Shown piece by piece: positions 54,734 to 64,000 of a stretch of 64,000 nucleotides of DNA (its first letter is position 1; each line of letters begins with the position of its first letter). The stretch comes from [Clostridium] hylemonae DSM 15053. GTDB taxonomy: Bacteria > Bacillota > Clostridia > Lachnospirales > Lachnospiraceae. The translations under genes were made by a program, and so were the position numbers. The stretch spans positions 3,038,001 through 3,102,000 of the forward strand of contig NZ_CP036524.1 of the NCBI RefSeq assembly GCF_008281175.1. The letters are read 5' to 3'. The notes under the pieces are model-generated. The model made no database searches. It was given only the letters and a program-made list of their open reading frames with translations, and had not been told where the DNA came from.

Positions 54734-56057
54734 TTACATTTTCTCGATAAATTCAATGTCAATATTGCCTGCCTGATAATCCGGGTGGCTTAAAATATCA
54801 TACTGATAGTCTACGTTCGTATCAATTCCTCGATGATCACTTCTCCGAGAGCTCTGCATCTTTCGTATGGCCTCTTTTCTGTTCTTGGCCCACACGATGA
54901 GCTTTGCCACCATGGAGTCATAATACGGCGGAATCGTGTATCCGCTGTAGATCGCAGAATCGATCCGGATGCCTTTGCCGCCCGGGAGATACATATCTGT
55001 GATCGTTCCCGGTGACGGCCGGAAGCCTTTGGAAGGATTTTCTGCATTGATCCTGCACTCGATCGCGTGGCCTGTAAGCTGTATCTCATCCTGTGTGTAA
55101 GAAAGAGGCCTGCCGGACGCAATGCGGATCTGCTCTTTGATCAGGTCAATGCCTGTGACCCACTCGGTCACCGGATGCTCCACCTGGATCCGCGTATTCA
55201 TTTCCATAAAATAAAAGTTCCCGCTTTTCTCCAGCAGAAATTCGATGGTCCCTGCATTGACATATCCGGCCGCCTTCGCCGCTTTCACTGCCGCGTCGCC
55301 CATCTTCTTCCTGAGCCCGTCGTCCAGCGCCACAGAAGGCGATTCCTCGATCATCTTCTGGTGATTCCGCTGGATCGAACAGTCGCGCTCTCCGAGATGG
55401 ATCACATGACCCTGGCTGTCCGCCAGTATCTGGAACTCTATGTCCTTGGCTGCTGTACAAAGTGTTCAATATACATTGTATTGTCGCCAAACGCCATCTG
55501 GGTCTCCTTCTGGGCCGTCTGAAACGCCTGTAAAGTCCGCCGGCGTCTCCGCCACACGCATCCCTTTGCCGCCTCCGCCGACGCCGCCTTTACAATGACC
55601 GGATAACCGATCTCATCTGCTGCCGCGGCCCCGGTTTCCGCGTCGAATATGGGCTCTGTGCTGCCCGGTATCACCGGAACGCCCGCCGCCGTCATCGTAT
55701 TTCTCGCCTCCTGCTTGTTGCCAAGCCGGGCGATCACTGGAATCGGACCTATGAATGTGATACTGCACTGTTCACACAGTTCGGCGAACTTACTGTTTTC
55801 AGACAAAAGCCAAATCCCGGATGGATCGCGTCCGCGCCTGTGATGATCGTCGCACTGATGATCCGGTCCATGCTCAGATAGCTGTCGCTTGAAGGCGCGG
55901 GACCGATACAGACAGCCTCATCGGCAAGCTGGGTGTGAAGGGCATCCTTATCCGCCTCTGAATATACCGCCACCGTCTCAATTCCCATTTCCCGGCATGC
56001 ACGGATAATACGCACCGCGATCTCACCGCGGTTGGCAATCAATATTTTCTTAATCAT
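54734..56057 (-). CDS. accC: Biotin carboxylase subunit of acetyl-CoA carboxylase (AccC), frameshifted
   Basis: [35 protein letters not shown] at the N-terminus; [90 protein letters not shown]; and the C-terminal [16 protein letters not shown] and [26 protein letters not shown] sequence are all diagnostic. 441 codons, the usual length. It carboxylates the biotin on AccB. Breaks are near 55800, 55530, 55450 and 54830. GGTGAGTTAC precedes the ATG at 56057; fabZ ends 9 bases upstream. Confidence 0.92.
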
Positions 56058-56066
56058 GTAACTCAC

Positions 56067-56494
56067 CTATCCAATCATAAATGTCAGTTCTGCGCTTACC
56101 ACTGTTTTGCCGTCCACGGAAGCTGTCGCTTCTCCAACGCCGACAGGACCTTTCTGCTTGATGATCTTCGTCTCCAGGCGTACCTTGTCCCCGGGAACGA
56201 TCTTCCCTTTGAACTTGCATTTGTTGATCCCGCCGAAGTATGCGATCTTCCCTTTGCACTCCTCCTGGCTCAAAATAGCCACAGCGCCTACCTGCGCAAG
56301 CGCCTCCACGGTAAGGACTCCGGGCATCACAGGCTCCTGCGGAAAATGTCCGGCAAAAAATCCTCTCTGTAAGTGACGCATTTATAGCCGACCGCGTACT
56401 GCCCCGGCTCATAATCCTCGATATAGTCAACCAGAAGAAACGGATGACGGTGAGGAATGATCTCCTTGATCTGACTGATGTCCAAATGATTCAT
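56067..56494 (-). CDS. fabZ: 3-hydroxyacyl-ACP dehydratase FabZ, frameshifted
   Basis: [31 protein letters not shown] is the typical FabZ start with the HRxPFL motif. The catalytic [24 protein letters not shown] (His, then Glu in the helix) follows after a break near 56355, then [17 protein letters not shown]. About 142 aa. It dehydrates 3-hydroxyacyl-ACP in fatty-acid elongation. GAAGGAGGAAATAT precedes the ATG. Confidence 0.92.
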
Positions 56495-56515
56495 ATTTCC
56501 TCCTTCAGAACGTGA

Positions 56516-56978
56516 TTAACAGATACGGAATAACGGCTGGCCATATTCTACCGGCTGGCCGTTTTCTGCCAGGATTTCCGTGACGGTACCGTCATAATCG
56601 CTCTCTATCTCATTCATTAATTTCATTGCTTCCACTATCGCCAGCGTCTGGCCCTTTTTCACGTATCTCCGACGCTTACAAACGCCGGAGACTCCTCTGA
56701 CGGCGCGGTATAGAATGTTCCTACAAGAGGAGATTCCACGATACTGCCGTCCGCTCTTGCCGGCATCTTGGCCTCGTTCTGCGCCGCGGCGCCCAAAGTG
56801 CTCCGCCTTCACTGTCTGCTGCGGCCGTCCGGTTACAGCGGCAGGTTCTGCCGTAACCACCTGTATTTTATCCTGCTTTTGGTGAGGTGCAGCCGCACCC
56901 GTTTTCTTCGTATTTTAATCCGGTCAGTTCTGACTCTGATACGGCTTCTATAAGTGATAAGAGATTTTCAAATTCCAT
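56516..56978 (-). CDS. accB: Biotin carboxyl carrier protein of acetyl-CoA carboxylase (AccB), frameshifted
   Basis: [21 protein letters not shown] is an AccB N-terminus; a low-complexity linker follows in other frames; the C-terminal biotinyl domain has [38 protein letters not shown] with the biotinylated Lys in EAMKLMNE. About 154 aa. Breaks lie near 56910, 56800 and 56670. AAAGGACTTGAAGATC precedes the ATG. Confidence 0.9.
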
Positions 56979-56994
56979 GATCTTCAAGTCCTTT

Positions 56995-58227
56995 CTAACC
57001 TTCGTATTTCCTGACTAATAAGGTTGCATTGTGCCCGCCGAACCCGAGGGAATTCGTGAGGACATATGTGAGATCTTTCTCCACCGGCGCACCGACCGCA
57101 TAGTTCAGGCCGCAGTTCTCATCCACATTCTCTGTGCCGACTGTCTGATGGATATATCCGTCCTGTATGGATTTGACACAGGTGATAAATTCCACACCTC
57201 CGGCCGCTCCGAGAAGATGCCCGATCATAGATTTTGTGGAATTGACCACGACGTCTTTTGCCGCATCTCCAAGCGCCAGCTCAATCGCCCTCGTCTCAAA
57301 GAGATCGTTGTGATGTGTGCTCGTTCCGTGTGCATTGATATAGTCTACCTGCGCCGGTTCGATCCCGCCTTCTTCCATTGCAAGGCTCATCGCCTTTGCA
57401 GCCGCTTCCGTCCTCTGCCGGAGATGTGATATGATAGGCGTCTCCAGTGGAGCCGTAGCCCACAACTTCAGCGTATATGTCTGCCCCGCGTCTCTTTGCA
57501 TGCTCCAGTTCTTCCAGCATGACGACGCCGGCCCCTTCTCCGAGAACAAAGCCGTCTCTGTCCCTGTCAAACGGTATGGACGCCCGCTTCGGATCTGTGG
57601 ACGTAGAGAGCGCAGTCAGACTCGTGAATCCCGCGACACCTGTAGGACAGATGCAGCTCTCGGTCCCGCCTGCGATCATCATATCGGCGTCACCGTACTG
57701 GATCGCCCGATAGGCATCTCCGATACAGTTGGTCCCTGAGGCGCACGCAGTCACTACATTCGTGCATTTTCCTTGAAACCAAGCTGTATGGAAATATTTC
57801 CAGCCGCCATGTTGGATATCATAAGCGGGACCATAAGCGGATTCACCCGTCCGGGCCCCTTTCCCTGATCTTAGTATGTTCCTGCTCGACCCGCTGCAGG
57901 CTGCCTATGCCTGAACCTACGATCACGCCCGCCCGGTAGGGATCTTCTTTTCTATATCAACCCCGAATCTTCATATGCCTCCAGAGCGGCGGCTACCGCA
58001 TACTGGGAGAATAACTCCATCCGCTTGGCAGCTTTAAAATCCATGTATTCTTTTGCAGAGAAGTCCTTCACCTCCGCAGCAAGCTTCACTTTATATTCTG
58101 TTGTATCAAATTTCGTTATCTCACCGATCCCTACCTTTGATTCCTTGACACCGGACCAGAATTCTTCCACCGAATTGCCTATCGGCGTCACTGCTCCCAG
58201 TCCTGTAACCACAACTCTTTTCTTCAT
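56995..58227 (-). CDS. fabF: 3-oxoacyl-ACP synthase II (FabF), frameshifted
   Basis: [35 protein letters not shown] at the start; [32 protein letters not shown] with the nucleophilic Cys; [44 protein letters not shown] and [16 protein letters not shown] with the two catalytic His residues; [19 protein letters not shown] at the end. 411 codons, normal. AGAGGAGACAGTCGAT precedes the ATG at 58227. Breaks lie near 57955, 57755 and 57420. Confidence 0.93.
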
Positions 58228-58258
58228 ATCGACTGTCTCCTCTATCATTTCACTTATG

Positions 58259-58990
58259 TTACATTACCATGCCGCCGTCCACATGAATGACCTGTCCGGT
58301 AATATATCCGGCCGCCTCTGACGCGAGAAATGCCGCCAGCGCCGCGACCTCCTCTGCTTTGCCGAATCGTGCGAGCGGTATCTGGGACACGGACGCTTCT
58401 TTTACCTTTTCCGGCAGAGCGTCTGTCATATCTGTCTCGATAAAACCAGGCTATGGCATTGACTGTGATTCCCCGGGACGCCAGCTCTTTTGCCGCGGCT
58501 TTTGTAAGGCCGATGACTCCGGCTTTGGAAGACGCATAGTTTGCCTGGCCTGCATTGCCCGCGACACCCACGACAGAAGACAGATTGATGATCCTTCCGC
58601 TCTTCTGCTTCAGCATCTGCCGGGAGGCAAAGCGGATCGTATTGAACGCGCCTTTTAAATTGACATCGATCACTTGATCAAAATCTTCTTCCGTCATCTT
58701 CATAAGCAGTCCGTCTTTCGTAATGCCGGCATTATTCACAGAATGTCCAGACTGCCGAACTGCTTTACGATTCCTGGATCAGCTCTTCGCATTTTGCAAA
58801 ATCAGACACATTGCACTGGTATATCTCTGCCCTGCCGCCTTTGCTTTCGATCTCCTGCTTTAAGTCCATTGCCTTATCCGGGAGCCGTTATAGTTGATCA
58901 CTACTGTCGCCCTCCGTCGGCAAGTGCAAGCGCGATCGCCCTTCCTATGCCGCGGGAACCTCCTGTCACAAGTGCTACTTTTCCTTCCAT
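58259..58990 (-). CDS. fabG: 3-oxoacyl-ACP reductase FabG, frameshifted
   Basis: [27 protein letters not shown] gives the NADPH-binding TGxxx[82 protein letters not shown] contains the Ser, Tyr and Lys catalytic set (YASSK). The C-terminus lies in a second frame and ends GGMVM at 58259. About 243 aa. It overlaps the corrected end of fabD by 16 bases. GAGAAGGAGAGACGGC precedes the ATG. Confidence 0.92.
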
Positions 58991-59947
58991 GCCGTCTCTC
59001 CTTCTATCTCACTGATCACTTTTTCTATATCAGACCACTCTGCGATGTTGTATACCTCGACATCCCGGTTTATTTTTTCATAAATCCGGCCAGTGTCCTG
59101 CCCGGTCCGATCTCAATAAAGGTATCCACTTTGTCCGCCGTCATGGTCTCCACGCACTGCTGCCACCGCACCGGCATGCTCACCTGCCTGGCCAGCAATG
59201 CTTTCGTATCTGCTATATCCGCCACCTTTTCTGCCGTTACGTTCGTCACATACGGTATCCTAAGTTTGGAAAGCTCCACCGCTTCAAGTTCCTCTGCAAG
59301 CCTGTTTCCTGCGTCTCTGAGCATCGGAGAGTGAAATGGTCCGCTTACATTAAGCGCGACCGCTCTCTTTGCCCCGCCTCTTTTAACGCTGCACATGCAG
59401 CTTCCACTGCTTTTGTCTCACCGGTGATCACGATCTGCCCCGGACAATTGTAGTTGGCTATCGTAACGTTGTCCATGCCGTCGAGCACGTGTTCAATAGC
59501 TTCCCCTGTCATACCGAGGATGGCCGCCATAGCTCCTTCGCCTGCCGGCACGGTATTCTGCATCAATATGCCGCGCTTTCGCACAAGACGGACCGCATCT
59601 ATAACGTCCATCCCTCCTGCCGCGGCGATGGCGCAATACTCCCCGAGACTGAGGCCTGCCGTTACAGACGGGGTCAGATTCCCGCTGCCGTACGTGTGGC
59701 CTGCGCCTTCTGTCACATCCTTCAATGCCTCCGTGATCGTAAGACACGTCGTCACGAGTGCCGCCTGTGTATATTCTGTCAGATCAAGTTTTCATTTTCC
59801 TCAAAGCACAACGCCTTCATGTCTAATCCAAGCGCGTCGGATGCTCTGTCGTATATGTCCCGGGCGACGGGGCTCTTTTCATAGAAATCAGCCCCATTCC
59901 GGCCTTCTGCGCACCCTGTCCCGGATAGATAAATGCAATCTTACTCA
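58975..59947 (-). CDS. fabD: Malonyl-CoA-ACP transacylase FabD, frameshifted
   Basis: MSKIAFIYPGQGAQKAGMG is the FabD start; SVTAGLSLGEYCAIAAAGGMDVIDAVRLVRKRG holds the catalytic Ser in GLSLGEY; ISGPFHSPM-type sequence (NVSGPFHSPMLRDAG) holds the His; TFIEIGPGRTLAGFMKK near the end. The frame as written stops at 59070, but one base more gives NRDVEVYNIAEWSDIEKVISE, ending inside fabG at 58975. About 323 aa. The ATG overlaps the fabK stop (ATGAGTAA), indicating coupling. Confidence 0.9.
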
Positions 59948-60871
59948 TAAACCTCTGCTCCTTTTATAAGCGCGTCTGTCTCACTTACCAGCTTCTGGAT
60001 CAGCTCTTTGCAGGACATTCTCTCTTTCACCATACCGGCGATCTGCCCGCCATGACGCTTCCGTTTTCACATCACCGTCCACCACTGCTTTCCTCAGTCC
60101 GCCGAGCGTAAGATGCTCCAGTTCTTCAAAACTTGCTCCGCTGTTTTCAAGTTCAATATATTTCTTCGTCATTTCATTGCGAAGCGCACGCACCGGATGT
60201 CCGGTCGTTCTTCCTGTAACTCTGGAATCAATATCCTTCGCTTTGATGATTCTTTCTTTATAATTGTCATGTACAATGGACTCATCTGTCACCACAAAAT
60301 GTGTCCCCATCTGTATTCCTGTGCTCCGAGCATAAATGCCGCGGCCGCGCCTCTTCCGTCCGCGATGCCGCCTGCCGCTATGACAGGGATATTCACCGCG
60401 TCCACGATCTGCGGCACGAGCACCATAGTCGTATTCTCACCGATATGCCCGCCGGCCTCACAGCCTTCTGCCACGACCGCGTCTGCGCAGCGCTCCATCC
60501 GTTTTGCAAGGGCCACAGAAGCAACCACAGGAATCACCTTCACTCCTGCTTCTTTCCACATTTTCATGTATTTCTCAGGATTGCCCGCTCCGGTCGTGAC
60601 AACCTTCACGCCTTCTTCTACGATCACTTTTGCCACCTCGTCCGCATACGGACTCATAAGCATGATATTTACCCCAAACGGTTTATCTGTCAGCTTTTTT
60701 GCCTCTCTGACCTGGTCTCTCACCCAGTCAGCGGGGCGCTGCCGCACCGATAAGTCCCAGTCCGCCGGCCTCGGATACACCTGCCGCCAGATGGTACTCT
60801 GCGACCCATGCCATGCCTCCCTGAATGATCGGATATTCAATTCCCAATAACCTGGTTACTTCTGTCTTCAT
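59941..60871 (-). CDS. fabK: Enoyl-ACP reductase II (FabK), frameshifted
   Basis: An FMN-dependent enoyl reductase: MKTEVTRLLGIEYPIIQGGMAWVAEYHLAAGVSEAGGLGLIG, PFGVNIMLMSPYADEVAKVIVEEGVKVVTTGAGNP, AVVAEGCEAGGHIGENTTMVLVPQIVDAVNIPVIAAGGIADGRG with the typical GCEAGGHIG loop, then MGTHFVVTDES and HPVRALRNEMTKKY. About 310 aa, normal for FabK. It replaces FabI in this organism, so triclosan insensitivity would be expected from family knowledge. Breaks are near 60750, 60315 and 60050. Confidence 0.92.
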
Positions 60872-60898
60872 ACTGCCAACCTCGCTTTTTCGTTCTGA

Positions 60899-61123
60899 TT
60901 ATTTGTGTGCTTCTACGTATTTGATAACATCTCCGACCGTCACGATCTGCTCTAAGTCTTCTGTCGGGATCTCTACGCCGAATTCTTCTTCCAGTGCCAT
61001 CATTAACTCAAATAAGTCAAGAGAATCTGCGCCCAGGTCATCTTTGAAGGAAGATGCCTCTGTGATCGTGCTCTCCTCTACTCCTAAATTGTCTGCTACC
61101 ATTGATTTAATCTTTTCTAACAT
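60899..61123 (-). CDS. acpP: Acyl carrier protein (AcpP)
   Basis: A 74-aa acyl carrier protein with intact sequence: [20 protein letters not shown], then the phosphopantetheine site in [24 protein letters not shown] (Ser of DSL). The start at 61123 is chosen because AAAAGGAG lies 8 bases upstream; an ATG two codons earlier is too close to the site. As written the frame is open back into fabH, giving an apparent fusion, but a one-base correction in fabH ends that gene at 61210. Confidence 0.95.
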   Translation of the reverse strand: MLEKIKSMVADNLGVEESTITEASSFKDDLGADSLDLFELMMALEEEFGVEIPTEDLEQIVTVGDVIKYVEAHK

Positions 61124-61209
61124 TGTCATTCTCCTTTTACTCATATTATTTTTCTTTTCATCTATAGCTTCACCCGGGATCATGCCATTGGCTTCCCGTG
61201 TGTAACTAA

Positions 61210-62164
61210 CTACCATTCCAGCACGGAAGCCCCCCAGGACAACCCGGCCAAACCCTGCAAGAACAATTTTCTGGCCTTTTTTCAAAGCGCCGCTTTGGTT
61301 CAGCTCATCCAGCAGTATGGGGATGCTGGCGGAAGAGGTGTTTCCATACTCCTGCAGGTTCATGGGAAATTTCTCGACCGGTTCGCCAAGCCTCTTTGCC
61401 ACTGCCTCTACGATCCTGCGGTTTGCCTGGTGCAGAATGTAGCAGCTTATATCGCCTGGGGCAACGCTGTTTGCCTCAAGTACCTCCCCGATCACTTCCG
61501 GCACACGGCGCACGGCAAACTTAAATACCGCCTGACCGTCCATCTTCATGTATGTATTCTCCTCTGAATCTCTTTCCAGTTCTTTGTGTATCTGCTCTCA
61601 CATGTAAGCGCGGCCCTTTGCTCCGTCGGAATGGTCACCGGCCTATACATCTGTCCTTCCGAAGCCTTAAGCACCGCAGCGCCTGCTCCGTCGCCGAAAA
61701 GGATACAAGTCCCGCGGTCTTTCCAGTTTGTTATATTAGATAATGTCTCGCTGCCTATGACGAGTACCGTCCGGTACACGCCGGAGGCGAGGAAAGCCAT
61801 GGCTGTGTTGTATGCAAAGACAAACCCGCTGCAGGCGGCGCCTCCCAGGTCAAACCCTGTGGCTTTAACCGCGCCAAGTTCTTTCTGTACTTCACAGGCC
61901 GCACAGGGCAGAAGCACGTTGGATGAAATGGTGGACACAAGGATCAGATCCACTTCCTCAGGTGCAGTTCCGGCATTGGCAAGCTCTGCGCCCTGCTTCC
62001 ACCGCCATGGAGACCGTCGTCTCCTTGCCGGCAATATGCCGCCTCTCAACGCCTGTCCGTTCTCTGATCCATTCATCGCTCGTCTCTACAAGCTTTGCAA
62101 TATCATTGTTGTCCATTGTGTAAGACGGCGCATACGATCCCGTCCCGCATATTGTTCCTGTCAT
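61210..62164 (-). CDS. fabH: 3-oxoacyl-ACP synthase III (FabH), frameshifted
   Basis: [44 protein letters not shown] at the start; [39 protein letters not shown] with the nucleophilic Cys; [35 protein letters not shown] with the His and [18 protein letters not shown] with the Asn. A one-base change near 61245 restores the usual ending [14 protein letters not shown] before TAG at 61210. About 318 aa. It starts fatty-acid synthesis and is the first gene of the operon. Confidence 0.93.
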
Positions 62165-62229
62165 ATGATTGTCCTCTTGAATTTATTCAGACGATTTCGT
62201 CCGTGGCAAATGATTTGAATTTAAATTAA

Positions 62230-62286
62230 TTTGACTTTCAAAGTATATAGGTAAAAAAGAAAATGTCAAGTAGTTTGAGTATCAAA
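62230..62286 (-). promoter_or_regulatory. fab operon promoter flanked by two FabT-type operators
   Basis: On the minus strand TTGACA (complement of 62264-62269), 16 bases, TATACT (complement of 62242-62247). Two palindromes TTTGA-N3-TCAAA flank it: TTTGACTTTCAAA at 62230-62242 over the start region, and TTTGAGTATCAAA at 62274-62286 just upstream of -35. This matches the known FabT operator pattern (TTTGATTATCAAA) and fits the MarR gene at the end of the operon. Confidence 0.8.
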
Positions 62287-62325
62287 ATATTTCGACATAA
62301 ACTGCCAGACATGATCGTCAACAAA

Positions 62326-63709
62326 CTACTTTCTAAATAATAAGTTTCGAATTTCTTTGACTTCACCTCTGAAAATGAATAAGAAAAGTATGTACATCAC
62401 TGTGAACAATACTACACCCGACCATGCCATCAAACTTCCGCTTAATACAAATGTAACTACCATAACAGTCTCTGTTATCATAGATTTTGCACAATTTTTT
62501 TCATAATCTTACTAATTTTTATTTCCCCGGCACAACATCGGTATGCCAATACAATCAGAATAGAAAGCATTGCTCCAATCAGACTGTCCATGATATAAAT
62601 AGTAACAATAGACAATATGGCTGCCAGCACGACAGACACCAGATTGATTCTGAATAATATTTTTCTTCTCGTAATGTTTTAAATATGTAGATACAAGTAT
62701 CGAGCTCTTACATTCGTACACACAGATTGGCATAAAATGCGGCATATCCCATACTCGCCTCATACTGTGGCAGCCACCAAATAAGCAGTTTAGTCATTGG
62801 ATAATAAAAATCATACAGCCAAATAAACCCATAACAACAACACTGTTAATAACAGGGTATAATTTGAACAATTCATTTTATCTGTCCTTCGTAAAGCAGG
62901 AAAAGTGTAACTGCAACGGCATTAATGCATTGCAGGAATACATTCGCAATACTGATCGTAAGCGTAACTTCTGCAAATGTTGTAATGTTCCAGTGATTCT
63001 CAATACACCATCTTGTTATGCCAATTATTACTGTTCCTGCCAGAGTGGCAAACAAAAGCTTATAGCCACTTTGAATTGCCTTTTCCCTTCGGTAACTGCC
63101 AATGGATGTTTCTTTTAAAAACATAATATCTTTACAACAAAACATCACATAAACCAATGACAATACTCTCCTGCTACATCTAATAAAATTAACATAATAT
63201 AACTTTTCATCCCACAGAGTACTGCCAAAATGCTAAATCCAACAGAAACCAATCTCCATAATACAATCGTCAGACTATACTCTTTTATCCTGTTTGTAGC
63301 CTGTATGATAAATTGAAGATAACGCCAAATATTTACTACTGCTCCGGCAAGACAGGAAAAGAAAAAACAATTTTTTTATCATAAGTTAATGGACTAAAAT
63401 TACTATTACTAATAAGACAGTAAAAACGGTTATCATGGAAATCGAAAGCAGCCGATACTGTGCCGAAATGCTCTCTGTTAATATTCTGATAGGACATTCC
63501 CCTATTTCCAGATAAGTCTCTCCGGCCACCCTAATGCTGCAATCGAACTGTATGTGACATAAAAAATATATAACTGATAATATCCGTATGAGTCCACCTA
63601 TAAATTTGGGAATAATCAGCATTGCCGCCATTCCGAGGACTACAGAGAGAATATTTGCTCCTACACTATATGAAAGATTTGTTAATAACTTACTGTATTT
63701 TATCTTCAA
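62326..63709 (-). CDS. Oligosaccharide flippase (Wzx-like), heavily frameshifted
   Basis: MKIKYSKLLTNLSYSVGANILSVVLGMAAMLIIPKFIG is a classical Wzx/MATE-type start; YIFYVTYSSIAALGWPE follows in another frame; LQCINAVAVTLFLLYEGQ and IGAMLSILIVLAYRCCAGE are later membrane parts; it ends FRGEVKEIRNLLFRK and TAG at 62326. About 460 aa, ten or more membrane helices expected. It flips lipid-linked sugar repeat units across the membrane. More breaks than in neighbouring genes (at least six), so genuine decay cannot be excluded. Confidence 0.65.
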
Positions 63710-63723
63710 TTGTCTTACCTTTA

Positions 63724-64000
63724 CTATCCCTTTTGTGTATTACTGCGTAAATACTGTAGTGAATGTTCCCGCTGAATTCTTAACTGTTCATCAATATATG
63801 ACCAATCTATTTCTTTGTTTAATATTTTTCAAAATTATCAAGACTTGCATTTGTCTTATGTTCTAATAGCCCTACTTTTCCAATAATCCCTGTTGGCGGT
63901 TATTATTGACCGTCTTTCTTCCAGAAGTATCTGTTCTGTCAAGAACAACAAACTGCCTGTGTAACAGAAGCGAAAAGCACAATCCGTGAAAGCTGTCTGT
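63724..64000 (-). CDS. Polysaccharide pyruvyl transferase family protein, C-terminal part (partial, frameshifted)
   Basis: At the window edge the minus strand reads TDSFHGLCFSLLLHRQFVVL, the strongly conserved C-terminal motif of polysaccharide pyruvyl transferases, then SGRKTVNNNRQQGLLEKVGL. After one frame change it continues EIDWSYIDEQLRIQREHSL and ends QYLRSNTQKG before TAG at 63724. It would add pyruvate ketals to an exopolysaccharide. It lies 14 bases before the flippase start, so both belong to an exopolysaccharide operon that continues beyond the window. Confidence 0.75.

Noticed and set aside
60899-61549. An open frame joining the end of fabH to acpP, suggesting a fused synthase-carrier protein
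   Set aside because: A one-base change near 61245 restores the universal FabH ending [14 protein letters not shown] with a stop at 61210, and acpP has its own ribosome-binding site. The fusion is a frameshift artefact.

Overview
The window looks like a chromosomal segment of a spore-forming, anaerobic, low-to-mid-GC Firmicute, most likely a Lachnospiraceae (Clostridium cluster XIVa; scindens/hylemonae/Dorea-like). The evidence is the mix of sporulation genes (spoIIA operon, spoVA cluster), [FeFe]-hydrogenase maturases (hydE, hydG, hydF), a fab/acc cluster with FabK and an AccD-AccA fusion, a T-box in front of valS and a NiaR repressor. The genus is inference.

Layout. 0-7.6 kb: housekeeping and transport genes (nucleoside phosphorylase, GNAT, YitT, RelQ-type alarmone synthetase, cob(I)alamin adenosyltransferase, PfoR/PTS-IIC-like protein, KamA-type radical SAM enzyme, NiaR). 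7.7-15.6 kb: a GC-richer accessory island with two large sortase-type surface proteins (BspA-like leucine-rich repeats, Ig-like domains) whose reading frames each break at a G-homopolymer, a mobile-element gene remnant between them, and an OmpR-type response regulator whose kinase is reduced to a stub. 16-21.8 kb: a MacB-like ABC exporter divergent from a PadR/DUF1700/DUF4097 operon. 21.8-31.2 kb: a Na/Pi cotransporter, then on the minus strand spoIIAA-spoIIAB-sigF, a tiny membrane protein, spoVAA, spoVAB, spoVAC, a P2-type cation ATPase, spoVAD and spoVAE. 31.4-39.5 kb: TPR protein, a 44-aa protein, folC, an LTA-synthase-like sulfatase, valS and its T-box. 39.5-43.5 kb: tRNA-Ala, phage/collagen-like genes, an AEC transporter, a zinc-type macro-domain protein and a DNA glycosylase. 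43.5-47.6 kb: hydE-hydG-hydF behind a structured leader. 47.7-51.9 kb: a membrane protein, a serine recombinase, a sirtuin, a HAD phosphatase and a MarR/FabT regulator. 51.9-62.3 kb: the fatty-acid synthesis operon fabH-acpP-fabK-fabD-fabG-fabF-accB-fabZ-accC-accDA-(FabK paralog)-fabT, with two FabT-type boxes flanking its promoter. 62.3-64 kb: the end of an exopolysaccharide locus (flippase, pyruvyl transferase).

Two window-wide patterns matter. (1) A family of eight palindromic REP-like elements (core GGGGACGG...CCGTCCCC with an outlying GGGACAGGG-type motif) lies between genes, including inside the spoVA cluster and the hyd operon. (2) Apart from the two homopolymer breaks in the surface genes, reading frames are intact up to about 27.8 kb; beyond that almost every gene, including essential ones (valS, sigF, the fab/acc genes, folC), carries one or more single-base frameshifts while total gene length stays normal for the family. 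I read these as sequencing indels, not as pseudogenes, and give gene limits across the breaks.
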